Shown here: piece after piece, positions 39,097-48,640 of the stretch | Layout of the letters: each line of letters starts with the position of its first letter | Numbering within the stretch: the stretch's first letter is position 1 | Assembly (NCBI GenBank): GCA_965248255.1 | Contig: CBDFIW010000004.1 | Span: 1,240,001 to 1,304,000, forward strand | DNA length: 64,000 bases | Source of the DNA: JAKZVK01 sp965248255 | GTDB lineage: Bacteria; Acidobacteriota; Terriglobia; Bryobacterales; UBA6623 | Direction of reading: 5' to 3' | Translations under genes and position numbers: made by a program | Notes under the pieces: generated by a model | The model's database searches: none | What the model saw: only the letters and a program-made list of their open reading frames with translations | Told to the model about the DNA's origin: nothing

Positions 39097-39978
39097 ATGC
39101 AGGATTTCCTCGACTGGGCGAAACCGGGAAGCGAGGAGGCTCGACTGGCCTCTTCGCTCGACCCCGGCGCCTTCCCTCGGCACATCGCCGTCATCATGGA
39201 TGGCAACGGCCGCTGGGCGCGGCGACGACGCCTGCCGCGCGTGGCCGGACATCGCGCGGGCGTGAAGTCCGTCCGCGAGATCATCGAAGCGTGCTGCCGG
39301 TTGAACATTGGTGCGCTCACGCTCTTTGCCTTCTCGGTGGAGAACTGGAAGCGGCCGCGCTCGGAAGTCGAGACCCTGTGGGACCTGCTCCGCCACTACT
39401 TGCGCCGCGAGCTTACCGAGCTCAAGCGAAACAACGTTCGCTTTCAGGTGATTGGACGGGTCGACCAACTGCCCGCCAACGTGCAGGCTGATGTCGACTA
39501 CGCAATCCTCGAAACCTCGGCAAACTCGGGCCTGTGCCTCAACGTTGCGCTGAACTACTCAGGCCGCGCCGAATTGGTCGACGCCGTCAATTCACTGCTC
39601 GCCCAAGCACGCCAGCTCGACGCTCCCTTGCAAGTTGACGAACAGACCATCAGCAGCCATCTGTATACCGCCGGGCAGCCCGATCCGGATCTGTTGATCC
39701 GAACCTCCGGGGAGATGAGGATCAGCAACTTCCTGCTGTGGCAGATCGCTTATGCCGAGATCTGGGTCACCGAGAGGCTTTGGCCTGACTTCCGCACCGT
39801 CGATCTACTACATGCACTTCTGGACTATCAGAAACGGGAGCGGCGCTACGGTGGCCTCGGGCATGCCACGGAGCAGGCGGAGCCCGCGGCCGAGTTGGTG
39901 GGTGTGGCGACTCGAGAGATCGGCGAGACCGCGGCCGATGATCCCGACGGCTCTCCCTTGAGCGGCTACGCCGAATGA
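39097..39978 (+). CDS. uppS: Isoprenyl transferase (undecaprenyl diphosphate synthase)
   Basis: This cis-prenyltransferase condenses isopentenyl diphosphate units onto farnesyl diphosphate to make the C55 lipid carrier for cell-wall synthesis. 'HIAVIMDGNGRWARRR' holds the catalytic Asp35 and diphosphate-binding Arg residues. Further conserved blocks are 'GHRAGVKSVREII', 'TLFAFSVENWKRP', 'LNVALNYSGRAELVDA', 'PDPDLLIRTSGEMRISNFLL' and 'AYAEIWVTERLWPDF'. At 293 residues it is longer than the usual ~250 because of a 12-25 residue N-terminal lead and an acidic C-terminal tail. Its stop overlaps the next start (ATGA), forming the classic uppS-cdsA unit. Confidence 0.95.
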   Translation: MQDFLDWAKPGSEEARLASSLDPGAFPRHIAVIMDGNGRWARRRRLPRVAGHRAGVKSVREIIEACCRLNIGALTLFAFSVENWKRPRSEVETLWDLLRHYLRRELTELKRNNVRFQVIGRVDQLPANVQADVDYAILETSANSGLCLNVALNYSGRAELVDAVNSLLAQARQLDAPLQVDEQTISSHLYTAGQPDPDLLIRTSGEMRISNFLLWQIAYAEIWVTERLWPDFRTVDLLHALLDYQKRERRYGGLGHATEQAEPAAELVGVATREIGETAADDPDGSPLSGYAE

Positions 39979-40745
39979 AGCGGGTCCTCACGGCCCTGCT
40001 GCTGATTCCCTTCGTCACCGCTGTCACTATCTACGCTCCGCCGGCTGCGGTCCGGTCGGTGCTTGCTTTTGTGGGGTTGCTTTGCCTGCGGGAGTTCTTC
40101 CACCTGGCACGGAGGCTCGGCTTTCGCCCGTTCTCCATCGCCGGCTACGGCGCGGGCGTCATGTTGATCGTCGCTCGAGGGCTTCCCGAGGGAACGTTTC
40201 TGGTTGCGCTTGCGAGCCTGCTGCTGATCGCTTCGCTGACGCGGCCAATGCAGGAGGTGCTAGGAGCGGTGGCCTCGACGCTCTTCGGCGTTATCTATAT
40301 TGGCGGCGCCTTGGGCCTGGGACGCGAGCTGCACCTGGCGAGCCCGCACTGGCTGTTCTACGTGCTGTTGCTCAACTGGGCCGGCGATTCAGCCGCGTAC
40401 TACGTGGGACGCCGGTGGGGACGCCACCCGCTGACCCCCGTGGTCAGCCCAAAAAAGACGTGGGAAGGTTCGCTTGCCTCCACCGTGGCAGCGGTCGGAG
40501 TGGGTGTCGCCTACCTGATGTACTTTCAACCTGCCGTCCTCCCTCCCGTAGCCGCCGGGCTGATCTCGTTGTGGGTCAACGCAGCTTCGCAGTTGGGCGA
40601 CCTTGCCGAGTCGGCCCTCAAGAGGGGCGCGGACGTCAAAGACAGCGGTGAGTTGTTGCCGGGCCACGGCGGCATGCTCGACCGCGTGGATGGTGTCCTG
40701 TTCGCCCTGCCTGCTTGCCATCTCGTCGTGGCGTGGCTCGTTTGA
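39975..40745 (+). CDS. cdsA: Phosphatidate cytidylyltransferase
   Basis: This 256-residue inner-membrane enzyme makes CDP-diacylglycerol from phosphatidate and CTP, the branch point of phospholipid synthesis. About seven hydrophobic helices are visible. The family signature is complete: 'GDSAAYYVGRRWG', 'VVSPKKTWEGSLAS', and 'SALKRGADVKDSGELLPGHG' followed by 'GMLDRVDGV' with the metal-binding Asp residues. The start overlaps uppS by four bases. The length is slightly under the usual 270-285. Confidence 0.95.
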   Translation: MKRVLTALLLIPFVTAVTIYAPPAAVRSVLAFVGLLCLREFFHLARRLGFRPFSIAGYGAGVMLIVARGLPEGTFLVALASLLLIASLTRPMQEVLGAVASTLFGVIYIGGALGLGRELHLASPHWLFYVLLLNWAGDSAAYYVGRRWGRHPLTPVVSPKKTWEGSLASTVAAVGVGVAYLMYFQPAVLPPVAAGLISLWVNAASQLGDLAESALKRGADVKDSGELLPGHGGMLDRVDGVLFALPACHLVVAWLV

Positions 40746-41230
40746 CCGGTTTGCCGTCAACCGTCGCGTATGTAAGGTTTGGGGACCGCTTTGCGCCCGG
40801 CAGGCGCAAAAGAAAATAGCCCGCGGCGCAAGCTAATGGAGTGTCGCGGAGATTCGTTAGGCGTCGGAATATCCAGCGAGACTCTGTAGGGGCGGGCCGC
40901 TGTGCCCGCCCGGCTGCTCGTTTACGATGAAGTTTTCTCTGCGACAGGCCCACTGGTACATCCGCATGCGGGTTGTAGCCCCGGCAGGGGCGTCTGAAAA
41001 TAGCCCACGGCGCAAGCCGTGGGTAAACGTCCACAAATGATTCAGAGCCCCGGTAGGGGCGTTTGAGCCTCACTCTTCCGAACACCCGATGGGTGGGGAA
41101 GACGAAAGACAGCCGCTCTCTTCGAGCCCTACCCGTCGCGTCATGGGGGCGGTACGACCCAAACTCCTGGCGGCCGGCCGGACCGATTACAGACACTACC
41201 ATCGCGTAGCCGGAAAACCTCTGGGCTACA
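40746..41230. other. Intergenic repeat-rich region
   Basis: It holds a CTAG-type MITE (40836-40953) and the composite REP unit AGCCCCGGCAGGGGCG plus AGCCCACGGCGCAAGCCGTG at about 40976-41025. A further unit AGCCCCGGTAGGGGCG lies at about 41046. No gene is recognised. Confidence 0.55.
40836..40953 (-). repeat. MITE, CTAG-type family, copy 3
   Basis: This inverted copy of the 127-bp elements at 57596 and 59832 is 118 bp. The ends are ATGGAGTGTCGCGGAGATTC and TTTTCTCTGCGACAG..CCAC. It encloses one TGTAGGGGC-type palindrome. Confidence 0.7.
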
Positions 41231-42268
41231 ATGACAGCCTCAGTGGCCGCGTCTACTCATCGCTTAAAGATCGCCAAGGGACTTCGCGACGTCTCCGGCC
41301 CGACGCTCCGCTTCTTTCGGCAGATGGGCGTCGAGCACGTGGTCATGCCGACGCGCTACCGCACCGCCGTCCGCAAGCGCGGCCTCGTCCCCCCGAAAGA
41401 CCCCGGCCCGCAGCCAGGCCAGATGCTCGAGCCCTGGGACGCGGCCGAGCTCATCAAGATCAAGTGGCGCATCGAGTCGTTCGGCCTGAAACCGGAAATG
41501 GTCCACCTCGGACGCTTCTACCGCATTCTGCACGCAACGCCCGGCGCGGACGAAGAACTCGAGAACGTGAAGAAGTGCCTGCGCGCGGCGGGGCAGGCCG
41601 GCATCCCGGTGGTCGAGTACAACTTCACACCCCTGCGCGGCTCGGAGGGTTACGCGCGCACGACGGGCCGCGGCGAGGTGGCCCTGCGAGACTTCGACTA
41701 CGAGCGCATCAAAGACTTGCCACCCCTGCCCAACGTCGGCCGGCACACACGCAGGCAGATGTGGGAGCGCTTTGCGGCCTTTCTCGAAGAGGTCATTCCT
41801 GCCGCCGAGGAGGCGGGCGTCCGCCTGGCTTGCCATCCCAACGACCCGCCGCTGGAAGCCTACCGCGGCGCGGCGCAGCCGGTCCGCTCGCTGGCCGATT
41901 TGAAGCGCCTGATCGAAACGGTCGACAGCCCGTCGAACGGCATCACGCTCGACACCGGCGTAACGACCGAGATGGGCGAGGACGCGGCCGAGGCGATACG
42001 GTACTTCGGCTCGCGTGACCGCATCAATCATTGCCACTTCCGCAACGTGCGCGTCGACGTACCTTACTACAAGTACCTCGAGGTGATGCACGACGAAGGC
42101 GACTGTGACATGCTCGCCTGCATGAAGGCGTTCCAACAGGTGAGCTACTCGCGGCTGATCATTCCCGATCACACGCCGGAATCCAGCGACGACACGGTCG
42201 CCTCGCAACGCGGCTGGGCCTTCGCGCTCGGCTACATGCACGCCCTGCGCCACGCCGCCGAAACATAG
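41231..42268 (+). CDS. uxuA: Mannonate dehydratase-like TIM-barrel protein
   Basis: This 345-residue enzyme is predicted to dehydrate D-mannonate to 2-keto-3-deoxygluconate in hexuronate breakdown. Family features are 'FRQMGVEHVVMPTR', 'PVVEYNFTPLRGSEGYART', 'RLACHPNDPPLEAYRGAAQP' with metal-site His and Asp, 'SNGITLDTGVTTEMGEDA', 'RINHCHFRNVRVD' and 'YLEVMHDEGDCDMLACM'. No uronate isomerase or kinase gene is adjacent, so the pathway context is missing and the substrate may be a related sugar acid. Start ATG 41231. Confidence 0.8.
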   Translation: MTASVAASTHRLKIAKGLRDVSGPTLRFFRQMGVEHVVMPTRYRTAVRKRGLVPPKDPGPQPGQMLEPWDAAELIKIKWRIESFGLKPEMVHLGRFYRILHATPGADEELENVKKCLRAAGQAGIPVVEYNFTPLRGSEGYARTTGRGEVALRDFDYERIKDLPPLPNVGRHTRRQMWERFAAFLEEVIPAAEEAGVRLACHPNDPPLEAYRGAAQPVRSLADLKRLIETVDSPSNGITLDTGVTTEMGEDAAEAIRYFGSRDRINHCHFRNVRVDVPYYKYLEVMHDEGDCDMLACMKAFQQVSYSRLIIPDHTPESSDDTVASQRGWAFALGYMHALRHAAET

Positions 42269-42584
42269 CAAAACAGAGGTGGCATGCCGCGCGACACCAC
42301 GCACCCACTTTGTAGGGGCGGACCGCTGTGTCCGCCCAAAAGCCGCAACGGGCACTGCTGCCTGTTTGGCCGTTCAAAAAGCCGGCTCCAAGCGCATTCC
42401 AAGCCGCGAAGCGGCGTTGGATGTTAAGCCCTGGGTCCATTCCACGAAGCCGAAACCCAGGGTAGCATCCCGCTACACCTTTCCAGCCCTGAAGGGGCGT
42501 TGGAGAAGTCACGCGCCACGCGGAGCAGCATGTGACCCGTTCGGCACCCGCGCTCTTCGACATGTGCGGGCAAGGCGCATCTTA
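42269..42584. other. Intergenic region with REP-like repeats
   Basis: It holds a TGTAGGGGCGGACCGCTGTG unit (42311-42337). CCCTGGGT and ACCCAGGG form an 8-bp hairpin with a 17-base loop (about 42430-42463). An AGCCCTGAAGGGGCG unit follows at 42484. No gene is seen. Confidence 0.5.
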
Positions 42585-43609
42585 TCACCGAGTCACGTCC
42601 ACCGCGCCCCGCCCAACATCCTCCCGCAAGTTCAACGAACACGTACAACGCCTACAGACCGGGTTCTCCGCGATGTTCAAGCCCGCCCGAAAGGCAACGG
42701 CCTCGGGGCTGTTGAGCGCCCCATCAACCCTTGCCTTCTCACGTTACCGATTGACTGGTGAAAGAAACACGGCCGCAAAGTACCATCCGTCTCAACAACC
42801 GCCGATACCCAAGGAGCATTACAACTCGGCGCAGTCGGCTCCGCCGATCCTATCTGCGCTTGGAAGTGCCGCACGATCCGCCGCAGCTTCTCGGGCGACT
42901 CGCGAACGTACCCGCACTCGATGTCATCGCCTCGGTCGCGAATGAGGGCTTCCACTTCCGCCGCTAGGGCCTGCGTCTCCCCGGCGGTCAGACCGATCTC
43001 GGCCTGGCGCGCATCCGGCCACCCTTCGCCCCGGTTGAACGCTCCCGATGTCAGATCAGCCGCCAGGAAAGAGATCGATGCAAGGCCCAACTCACGCGCC
43101 GTCCTGACCGTGTCCCGAAGGTAGCGGTGATTAGCCTGCTGAACGGTGCAACGTCCAGCGACGGGGAAGTCTTCGCGAAGACCGCGCACGGCCCTCACAC
43201 CGTCAGCCAGTCGCCCATAAGCTCCCGAGACTCGCCGGATCAAGTCGTGTACGCCAGGTGGGCCATCGAGGGAAACGATCACGTCGCTAATGCCCTCGAC
43301 CACCCGAGCCGCGTTGCTTTCGAGCAGCAGGCCGGTTGTCAGCAGGCTGGTGCGGATCTGACGCGTCCTCAGGATCCCGGCCAGGCGAAAAAGATCGCTG
43401 TGCATGAGCGGCTCGCCGCCCGAGAAAACGACCCACGCGACTCCGAGCGATGCGATGTCGCCGGCGTAGCCGGCCAGCTCATCGACGCTGATCTCCGCCT
43501 GCGTCGTGATCTTCCAGATGTCGCACATCACACAGCGGCAGTTGCAGCGGCTGTGCGGAAATAGAATCAAGATCGGGAGGGACCGAACGATGTGATCGGG
43601 AGTATGCAT
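42585..43609 (-). CDS. Radical SAM/SPASM-type protein (one apparent frameshift near 42723)
   Basis: This iron-sulfur enzyme belongs to the radical SAM superfamily. The N-terminal cluster motif CNCRCVMC is in 'FPHSRCNCRCVMCDIWK'. 'WVVFSGGEPLMHSDLFRL' is the glycine-rich SAM contact, and 'VIVSLDGPPGVHDLIRRVSG' fits the family. The C-terminal SPASM-like cysteines are 'CNAPWVSAVVETDGTLRPCF' and, after adding one base in the GGGG run at about 42723, 'AENPVCRRCTCSLNLRED'. Without that base the frame ends early at 42677. The enzyme probably modifies a peptide or small molecule, but no precursor gene is evident nearby. Confidence 0.8.
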
Positions 43610-44037
43610 GCCGCTCGTGCCAACACTGAAGATCGCTGTAGTGGGTGCGTTTGGCGTTTGCTAAGCTTCAAGGCCGCAACGGCTGCCCATCATCGTCGAA
43701 GACGGGCGAACGTCTTCCCCGAAGTCGCCTTCGGGCGGCTTTCGCGTGAAGCGCTTGATCGGATTCTGAAACTGGCCCAACCACCGAGGTCGCCTGTTCC
43801 GCGATTGCCTCAAGTCAGGACACGTTTCCCGCTTCGGCGCCAAGCATCGGGCAACGGCGTGCTTTCGAGCGCCGTCCCAAGCTCAAAGTATCACGAGGCT
43901 GTCGCGTAGGATTGGGCCGGGGCGCCACCGCGAATGAAAGAGACCCGATCCACGTGCCGATCGATCCATTGCGATGCCCTGACACCCTGTGCTGAAATTA
44001 GGTGGGCCGCGATGCGTGTACACTCCGTCAACGCGGC
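43610..44037. other. Intergenic region without recognised gene
   Basis: Frames on both strands lack family motifs. A GAAGTCGCCTTCGGGCGGCT stretch near 43719 can fold weakly. The right side ends at the 182-bp element. Confidence 0.4.
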
Positions 44038-44220
44038 TAGCTTGCCTTTCTCACCACGTGGAGAGGCGAAGTGCGTGAGAAGGCCGTCAGGACGAGGCGC
44101 GAGCCGCTTGGGCGCGCGGAGGTGTACTTGACCGTACATTGCGCATGGCAAGCAAGCGCAACGAAGTCATGGCGGTCTTATCGCGTGCTTCGTCCGCCAG
44201 GTGGTGAGAAATGCAGGCTA
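44038..44220 (+). repeat. MITE-like 182-bp element, copy 1
   Basis: The ends are TAGCTTGCCTTTCTCACCAC and, reversed, TAGCCTGCATTTCTCACCAC (18 of 20 identical). Both ends terminate in TA. A second copy with closely similar interior lies at 46825-47006 in the same orientation. It contains no plausible gene and stops 23 bases before the next start codon. Confidence 0.8.
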
Positions 44221-44243
44221 CAGCCGACCCGAGGGTACCCAAC

Positions 44244-46724
44244 ATGAGATGCTCGATTCGAACTGCCTTCATCGCCTTGATGTTGTTACCGGTTGTCAAC
44301 GCCCAGAATCAGGCAGCCGTCAGCGAGATCAAAGTGCGCCTCGATCCTGCCGACGGTCGAGTGCGCCCCCACCAGAGCCTAGTGGTTCAGGTGTTGGCCT
44401 ATGGCGAGGTCGCCGGCGAGGATGGCAAGACACAGAAGGTGCGCCTGCGGGAAGGCGGCGCGAAGGTCGTCCTCAAGAATTCGAATGCCGGTTGGCTCTC
44501 GAAGGCATTCCGCTACCAAGGCAGCGAGAGTGAGGCATTCTACAGCCCCGCGGGGTCCGGCTTGGGGTCGATCATCTTCGGGCGCGCGCAGGCGAGCTAT
44601 CTGCTGCAGGACGCCGTCCTGTTTACCGCCGCCGACCGCCCTGGCAAATACACGATCGAGGCGACCCTCAAAGGCAAAACCGCCTCGGCGACTGTTCATG
44701 TCGATCGCAACGCACGGTCCCGGAAGCCAAAGGAAAAAGTCAACTTCCCGGGGGAACGCCGCTCGAGCGATCGCTACCGCTCACTCGCCGAACACTACGC
44801 GCCGTTCGTGGCGCAGGAAACATGGTTCCAGCCGAAGTCCGACTACCTCGCGCGGTTCGATCTCGACGGCGACTGGCGGGGTGACAACAACTGGTCTTCC
44901 GCCTTCGAAGGCAGCTCGCAGGCCTATGTCCACTACGCGGTGATGGAGACCGAAACGCATTGGTTCCTCATCTACAACTTCTTTCACCCACGCGATTACT
45001 CCGACAAATGCGTGGTGGGCACCTGCCACGAAAACGACAATGAAGGGATGATTCTGACCATCGCCAAAGACGGTGGACCCCACGGACGCCTGCAGGTGAT
45101 GGAAACCCTCGCGCACAACAACATCTACTCCTACCGAGCCGACCGTAAGGTGCGCAAGAACGTTCATGGCCTTGACGGCGACGTGGAGTTGTACCAGGAC
45201 TCGCACCCCGTGATCTTCATCGAGGCCGGCGGCCACGGTGTCTACGGCTCCAAGGACGGCCATGCGCACTTCTCCCTTCGCCGCAACGATTTCACCGCCG
45301 GCACCGGAGTCACTTATCTGTATAAGGGCAAAGCGGAGCGCCCGCGGCACACCAACGACCGTAACGTCGGTTACGAACTCTTGCCGATCTATGAACACTG
45401 GTGGCAGCGGGCGCACAACTCGAACGCTATCCGTGACAAGACTTTCGATGCCTTCTATGCCTATCAGCCCTACGGCGGGCGTCCCCGGCCCCGTCACGGC
45501 CAGATTGCCGGCTCCTTCTTCGGCCGCAAGCACGGAAAGAACAAAGCCAAGCCCTTCTGGGGCTGGCACGATTCGCGAACCCGCAAGAAGAAAGTGCTGG
45601 CCACCGGGCAGTGGGGCCTCGACCCGGCCTACGGCGTCTCGCAGAACCTGCGGATGCCGGCTCCGTTTTCGCTGACCTACATTCATAACCCGTATTTAGG
45701 CATTGGCGCCACCGGCGCCGCCGCGCCGCCCTCGACGACTTCCGCGCCCGTGCCGCCGCCGGTGTCAAGCCCGCGGGCGCGAGTCACTGCACGGTCCGCC
45801 CCACCGGCCGCTCCGTTGCCGCCCCCCCCGGCCCCCGTCATGCCCGCAACGCCTGAATTCCGTGCGCGGCCGAGCAAACAGCTTGACTCGGCCTCAAAGA
45901 AGGGCCGCTTCGATCTGCGGCTGCTGGTAGACGGCGAGATCGATGTCTTCTTGCAGGGGAGCTCCATTCGCTACGACGTCCACAACGGACGCGCTCCACG
46001 AGACGAGGGCTCGGAATACAGCCAGCCGGTCCCCCGCGCCACATTCAGAAAGTTCCTCCTCAACAAGAAGGATGGCCGCGGCAAGGTCGTCTTGCTCGAG
46101 GAACCAGCCGGGGACAATCAATACACCGCGAAGCTGAGAATCTCTGATCGCAAGGGCGGCGACGACCGCTACCACGTGCAACTCGAGTGGGAGTGGGACC
46201 AACTGGCTCCAAAGCCGATAGTGCAGCCGGCGTCGATTCCCCCGGCATCGATTCCCCCAACATCGATTCCTACCGACACGGCCGGGATCTTCTCCCGCCA
46301 CCCGCGCCCGACCCAGCCCGGCTCACCGCCACCGCCGGCGTCTCCCATGCCACCCCAGGACCAGGTGGCCGGCGTGGAGTTGTTCTCCGACGAGAACAAC
46401 CCCCGCAAGTATGACCGCGATGACGAAGGCGACTTCGAGTGGAAGGGGCGCGTGGACGGTACCGTGATCCTGCGTCTGCAAGGCAACCGCCTCTTCGCGG
46501 AAACCCTCAGCGGCAAGCCGCTGAAGCTCGACTGGTTCGAGTACTCGCAGCCGCTTCCCACGGGCACACTCAAGAAGATCGAGCTTGACAAGAAAGACGG
46601 GCGCGGAGATGTCCTTCTGGTCGAGAGGCCCTGGCTGCAAAACCGGTTCACGGCGGTCATCCAGATCTCCGACCCCAAGGGCGGCGACGCAAACTACCGT
46701 TTCAAGCTCAAGTGGAAAAAGTGA
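44244..46724 (+). CDS. Large secreted protein with two C-terminal tandem domains, function unknown
   Basis: The 826-residue protein begins at ATG 44244 with a signal peptide ('MRCSIRTAFIALMLLPVVNA'). A beta-rich, Ig-like N-terminal segment ('VRLDPADGRVRPHQSLVVQV') leads to a globular domain (about 165-470) with 'ETHWFLIYNFFHPRDYSD', 'ENDNEGMILTIAKDGG' and 'DSHPVIFIEAGGHGVYG'. The spacing faintly recalls Vps62/NPP1-like folds, but I do not claim membership. Proline/alanine-rich linkers then separate two homologous domains. Each carries 'EYSQP(V/L)P', '(N/D)KKDGRG' and 'ISD.KGGD..Y' (near 540-660 and 715-826). It is probably a cell-surface or extracellular protein. No neighbour explains it. Confidence 0.75.
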   Translation: MRCSIRTAFIALMLLPVVNAQNQAAVSEIKVRLDPADGRVRPHQSLVVQVLAYGEVAGEDGKTQKVRLREGGAKVVLKNSNAGWLSKAFRYQGSESEAFYSPAGSGLGSIIFGRAQASYLLQDAVLFTAADRPGKYTIEATLKGKTASATVHVDRNARSRKPKEKVNFPGERRSSDRYRSLAEHYAPFVAQETWFQPKSDYLARFDLDGDWRGDNNWSSAFEGSSQAYVHYAVMETETHWFLIYNFFHPRDYSDKCVVGTCHENDNEGMILTIAKDGGPHGRLQVMETLAHNNIYSYRADRKVRKNVHGLDGDVELYQDSHPVIFIEAGGHGVYGSKDGHAHFSLRRNDFTAGTGVTYLYKGKAERPRHTNDRNVGYELLPIYEHWWQRAHNSNAIRDKTFDAFYAYQPYGGRPRPRHGQIAGSFFGRKHGKNKAKPFWGWHDSRTRKKKVLATGQWGLDPAYGVSQNLRMPAPFSLTYIHNPYLGIGATGAAAPPSTTSAPVPPPVSSPRARVTARSAPPAAPLPPPPAPVMPATPEFRARPSKQLDSASKKGRFDLRLLVDGEIDVFLQGSSIRYDVHNGRAPRDEGSEYSQPVPRATFRKFLLNKKDGRGKVVLLEEPAGDNQYTAKLRISDRKGGDDRYHVQLEWEWDQLAPKPIVQPASIPPASIPPTSIPTDTAGIFSRHPRPTQPGSPPPPASPMPPQDQVAGVELFSDENNPRKYDRDDEGDFEWKGRVDGTVILRLQGNRLFAETLSGKPLKLDWFEYSQPLPTGTLKKIELDKKDGRGDVLLVERPWLQNRFTAVIQISDPKGGDANYRFKLKWKK

Positions 46725-46740
46725 GCGATTCGGTTTGCCA

Positions 46741-46768
46741 TGTAGGCGCGGGCCCCCGTGCCCGCCGG
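46741..46768. repeat. TGTAGG-type palindrome
   Basis: The variant unit is TGTAGGCGCGGGCCCCCGTG followed by CCCGCC. It lies just after the secreted protein gene. Confidence 0.5.
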
Positions 46769-46824
46769 CCCGAGATGGCGGATGCCCCTCTCGGACACGT
46801 GACCGAACCTGTGAAACGCTGTAC

Positions 46825-47006
46825 TAGCCTGCCTTTCTCACCACGTGGCGAGGCGAAGTGCGTGAGAAGGCCGTCAGGACGAGGCGCGAGCCGCTTGGCG
46901 AGCGGAGGCGTACTCGACAGTACGTTGAGCACGGCAAGCAAGCGCAACGAAGTCATGGCGGTCTTATCGCGTGCTTCGTCCGTCAGGTGGTGGGAAAGGC
47001 AGGCTC
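46825..47006 (+). repeat. MITE-like 182-bp element, copy 2
   Basis: Left end TAGCCTGCCTTTCTCACCAC; right end (reversed) AGCCTGCCTTTCCCACCAC. It ends 52 bases before the ridA start, so both copies sit just upstream of a gene on the same strand. Confidence 0.8.
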
Positions 47007-47328
47007 GGGCTCTGATCTCCGGGCACGAACGCACTCCACCGCACTACGAGGCCCCAACATGACCGCGGAAGAGAACCTCCAACGACTCGGCATTACCCTC
47101 CCCGAACCTCCCGCCGCCCGAGGCAACTACGTCCCCTGGATTCGCACCGGGAACCTGATCTTGACCTCAGGCCAACTCCCACTAGAGGGCGACGCCATGC
47201 AATACGCCGGACGCCTCGGCGAAGACCTCACGACCGAGCAGGGCTATCAGGCCGCCCGGCTGGCGGCCATCAACGCCATCGCCCAACTCAAGCAAGCCGC
47301 GGGCGAGCTGGAGAGTATCAGGACCCTA

Positions 47329-48157
47329 GGGCGTGTTAACACTAACGTAGGGTATCGAAACGTAGAGCCTCGACGATGAGGGCGAAGTGGAGGAAGGCGA
47401 GGAACATGACGTCGAGCTTGTCGAAGCGGGAGAAGATGCGGCGGAATCCCTTGAGCCGTCGGAAGAGTCTCTCGATCTCGTTGCGGCGGCGATAGAGCGC
47501 TCGGTCGTATTCCCACGGCTCCAGGCGGGTGCGCCGGGGCGGCACGACGGGAATCCATCCGAAATCCAAAGCCAGTTGGCGTGTCTGATCGTCCTCATAG
47601 GCGCCGTCCATCAGCAGCGGCAGCGGCTCGGGCAGTGGCCCCAGACCACCGAGCAGTTCGCGGCCCTGCTGGGCGTCGTGCGCTTGGCCGGGCGAGAGAG
47701 CGAAGGTTATCGCCGTTCGAGCATTTGCGGCAACCATATGAATCTTGGTGGTCCATCCGCCGCGGGATTTGCCGATCGCTTGCGGACCGTTTTTTTAACG
47801 CGCCCGTGCCGTCGGGATGAACCTTCACGATGGTCGAGTCCATTGACACGGCTTCGATTCGGATGCGGACCAGCTGCTCGCGCTGCAGTTTCTCGAAGAC
47901 GGCGTCGAGCACGCCGTTCTTCGACCAGCGGTTCATGCGGGTATAAATGGTGTGCCAGTTACCGAAGCGTTTAGGCAAGCCGCGCCATTTGCAGCCCTGC
48001 TCGGCGACATACAACATGGCGTTCAAAACCGTGAGGTTCGGCAGGCTCACATTGCCGCGCTGGCGGGGCAGGACCGGCTCGATGCGGCGGTATTGCTGCT
48101 CGGTGATCTCCATACCTCCAAGTATAGCAGCTTTTGCGCCTTAGTGTTAACACGCCC
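47329..48157 (-). mobile_element. IS5-family (IS427-like) element, complete
   Basis: The element is 829 bp with a 17-bp perfect inverted repeat GGGCGTGTTAACACTAA at both ends. It is flanked by TA (47327-47328 and 48158-48159) in a CTAG target, as usual for the IS427 group. Confidence 0.93.
47342..48113 (-). CDS. IS5/IS427-type transposase, made by -1 frameshift
   Basis: Frame 1 (from 48113, 'MEITEQQYRRIEPVLPRQRG') contains the N-terminal DNA-binding part and the first Asp ('EAVSMDSTIVKVHPDGTG'). Frame 2 contains 'SRGGWTTKIHMVAANA', the second Asp ('LLMDGAYEDDQTR') and the Glu helix ('YRRRNEIERLFRRLKGF'). A run of seven A on the coding strand (47790-47796, followed by C) allows the -1 slip. 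This two-frame arrangement is standard for the group. Confidence 0.9.
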
Positions 48158-48450
48158 TAGTCCGCCTGGAAGGGAACGTCTTTTGTGGCGAAGGTTTCGA
48201 GGAACACCCGCAAGTACTCAACGGCGCTTCAGACCTCTTCGTTGAGGTGTTTGAGGAACGCGGCAAGCACACTCGCACCGCGCTCGGCATTCGTGACATG
48301 CCTCTCAACGCGGCGGTTCAGGTCAGCGTTTTCACTGAGGTTCGCGCCTGAACGAAGCTTGACGCGGTGCGGACGCCCATGTTTGCCGCGTCTCGGTTGC
48401 CGCAGTGCAAGCGATACGCTCGCCGGCCGTTTGGAAATGCGGTCCGGGCC

Positions 48451-48609
48451 CTACACGCCGAAGAGCGCGTTCGCGAGGGCTCTCCCCAGTTCAAGCAACG
48501 GATCGATCACCCCTTGAATCGCGTTACCGAGGTATCCGCCGCTGTGATAACCGTAGTAACCAACGCCGCAGAGGGCGCATGGCAGGACGATTGTCCAGTA
48601 TTTGCTCAT
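48451..48609 (-). CDS. Small hydrophobic protein
   Basis: A 52-codon frame ('MSKYWTIVLPCALCGVGYYG', ending 'LGRALANALFGV') contains one membrane segment and an amphipathic helix. Element A copy 3 is inserted only 31 bases upstream of its start, removing any native promoter. No homologue is recognised. Confidence 0.35.
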   Translation of the reverse strand: MSKYWTIVLPCALCGVGYYGYHSGGYLGNAIQGVIDPLLELGRALANALFGV

Positions 48610-48640
48610 CGCGCAGTCTGGGGGGAGCTGACGCCTTCTA

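Larger units (their letters stand above)
47059..48351 (+). pseudogene. ridA: RidA-family protein gene interrupted by IS5/IS427 element
   Basis: RidA proteins destroy reactive enamine/imine intermediates. The first 90 codons ('MTAEENLQRLGITLPEPPAA', 'NLILTSGQLPLEG', 'QAARLAAINAIAQLKQAAG') end at TA 47327-47328. The rest resumes after the element at 48160 ('RLEGNVFCGEGFEEHPQVLN', 'GKHTRTALGIRDMPLNAAVQ') to the stop at 48351. Removing 47329-48157 and one TA gives an unbroken 153-residue protein, so the insertion is recent and the gene is inactive as it stands. Confidence 0.88.

Noticed and set aside
38820..41060. Regularly recurring CCCCGGCAGGGG units as a possible CRISPR or riboswitch
   Set aside because: Spacing is irregular, the units are short palindromes, and they occur between unrelated genes; REP-like repeats explain them.
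46708..47062. Open frames across the 182-bp element
   Set aside because: Both element copies give different, unrelated peptides, and neither has a ribosome site or conservation at the protein level.
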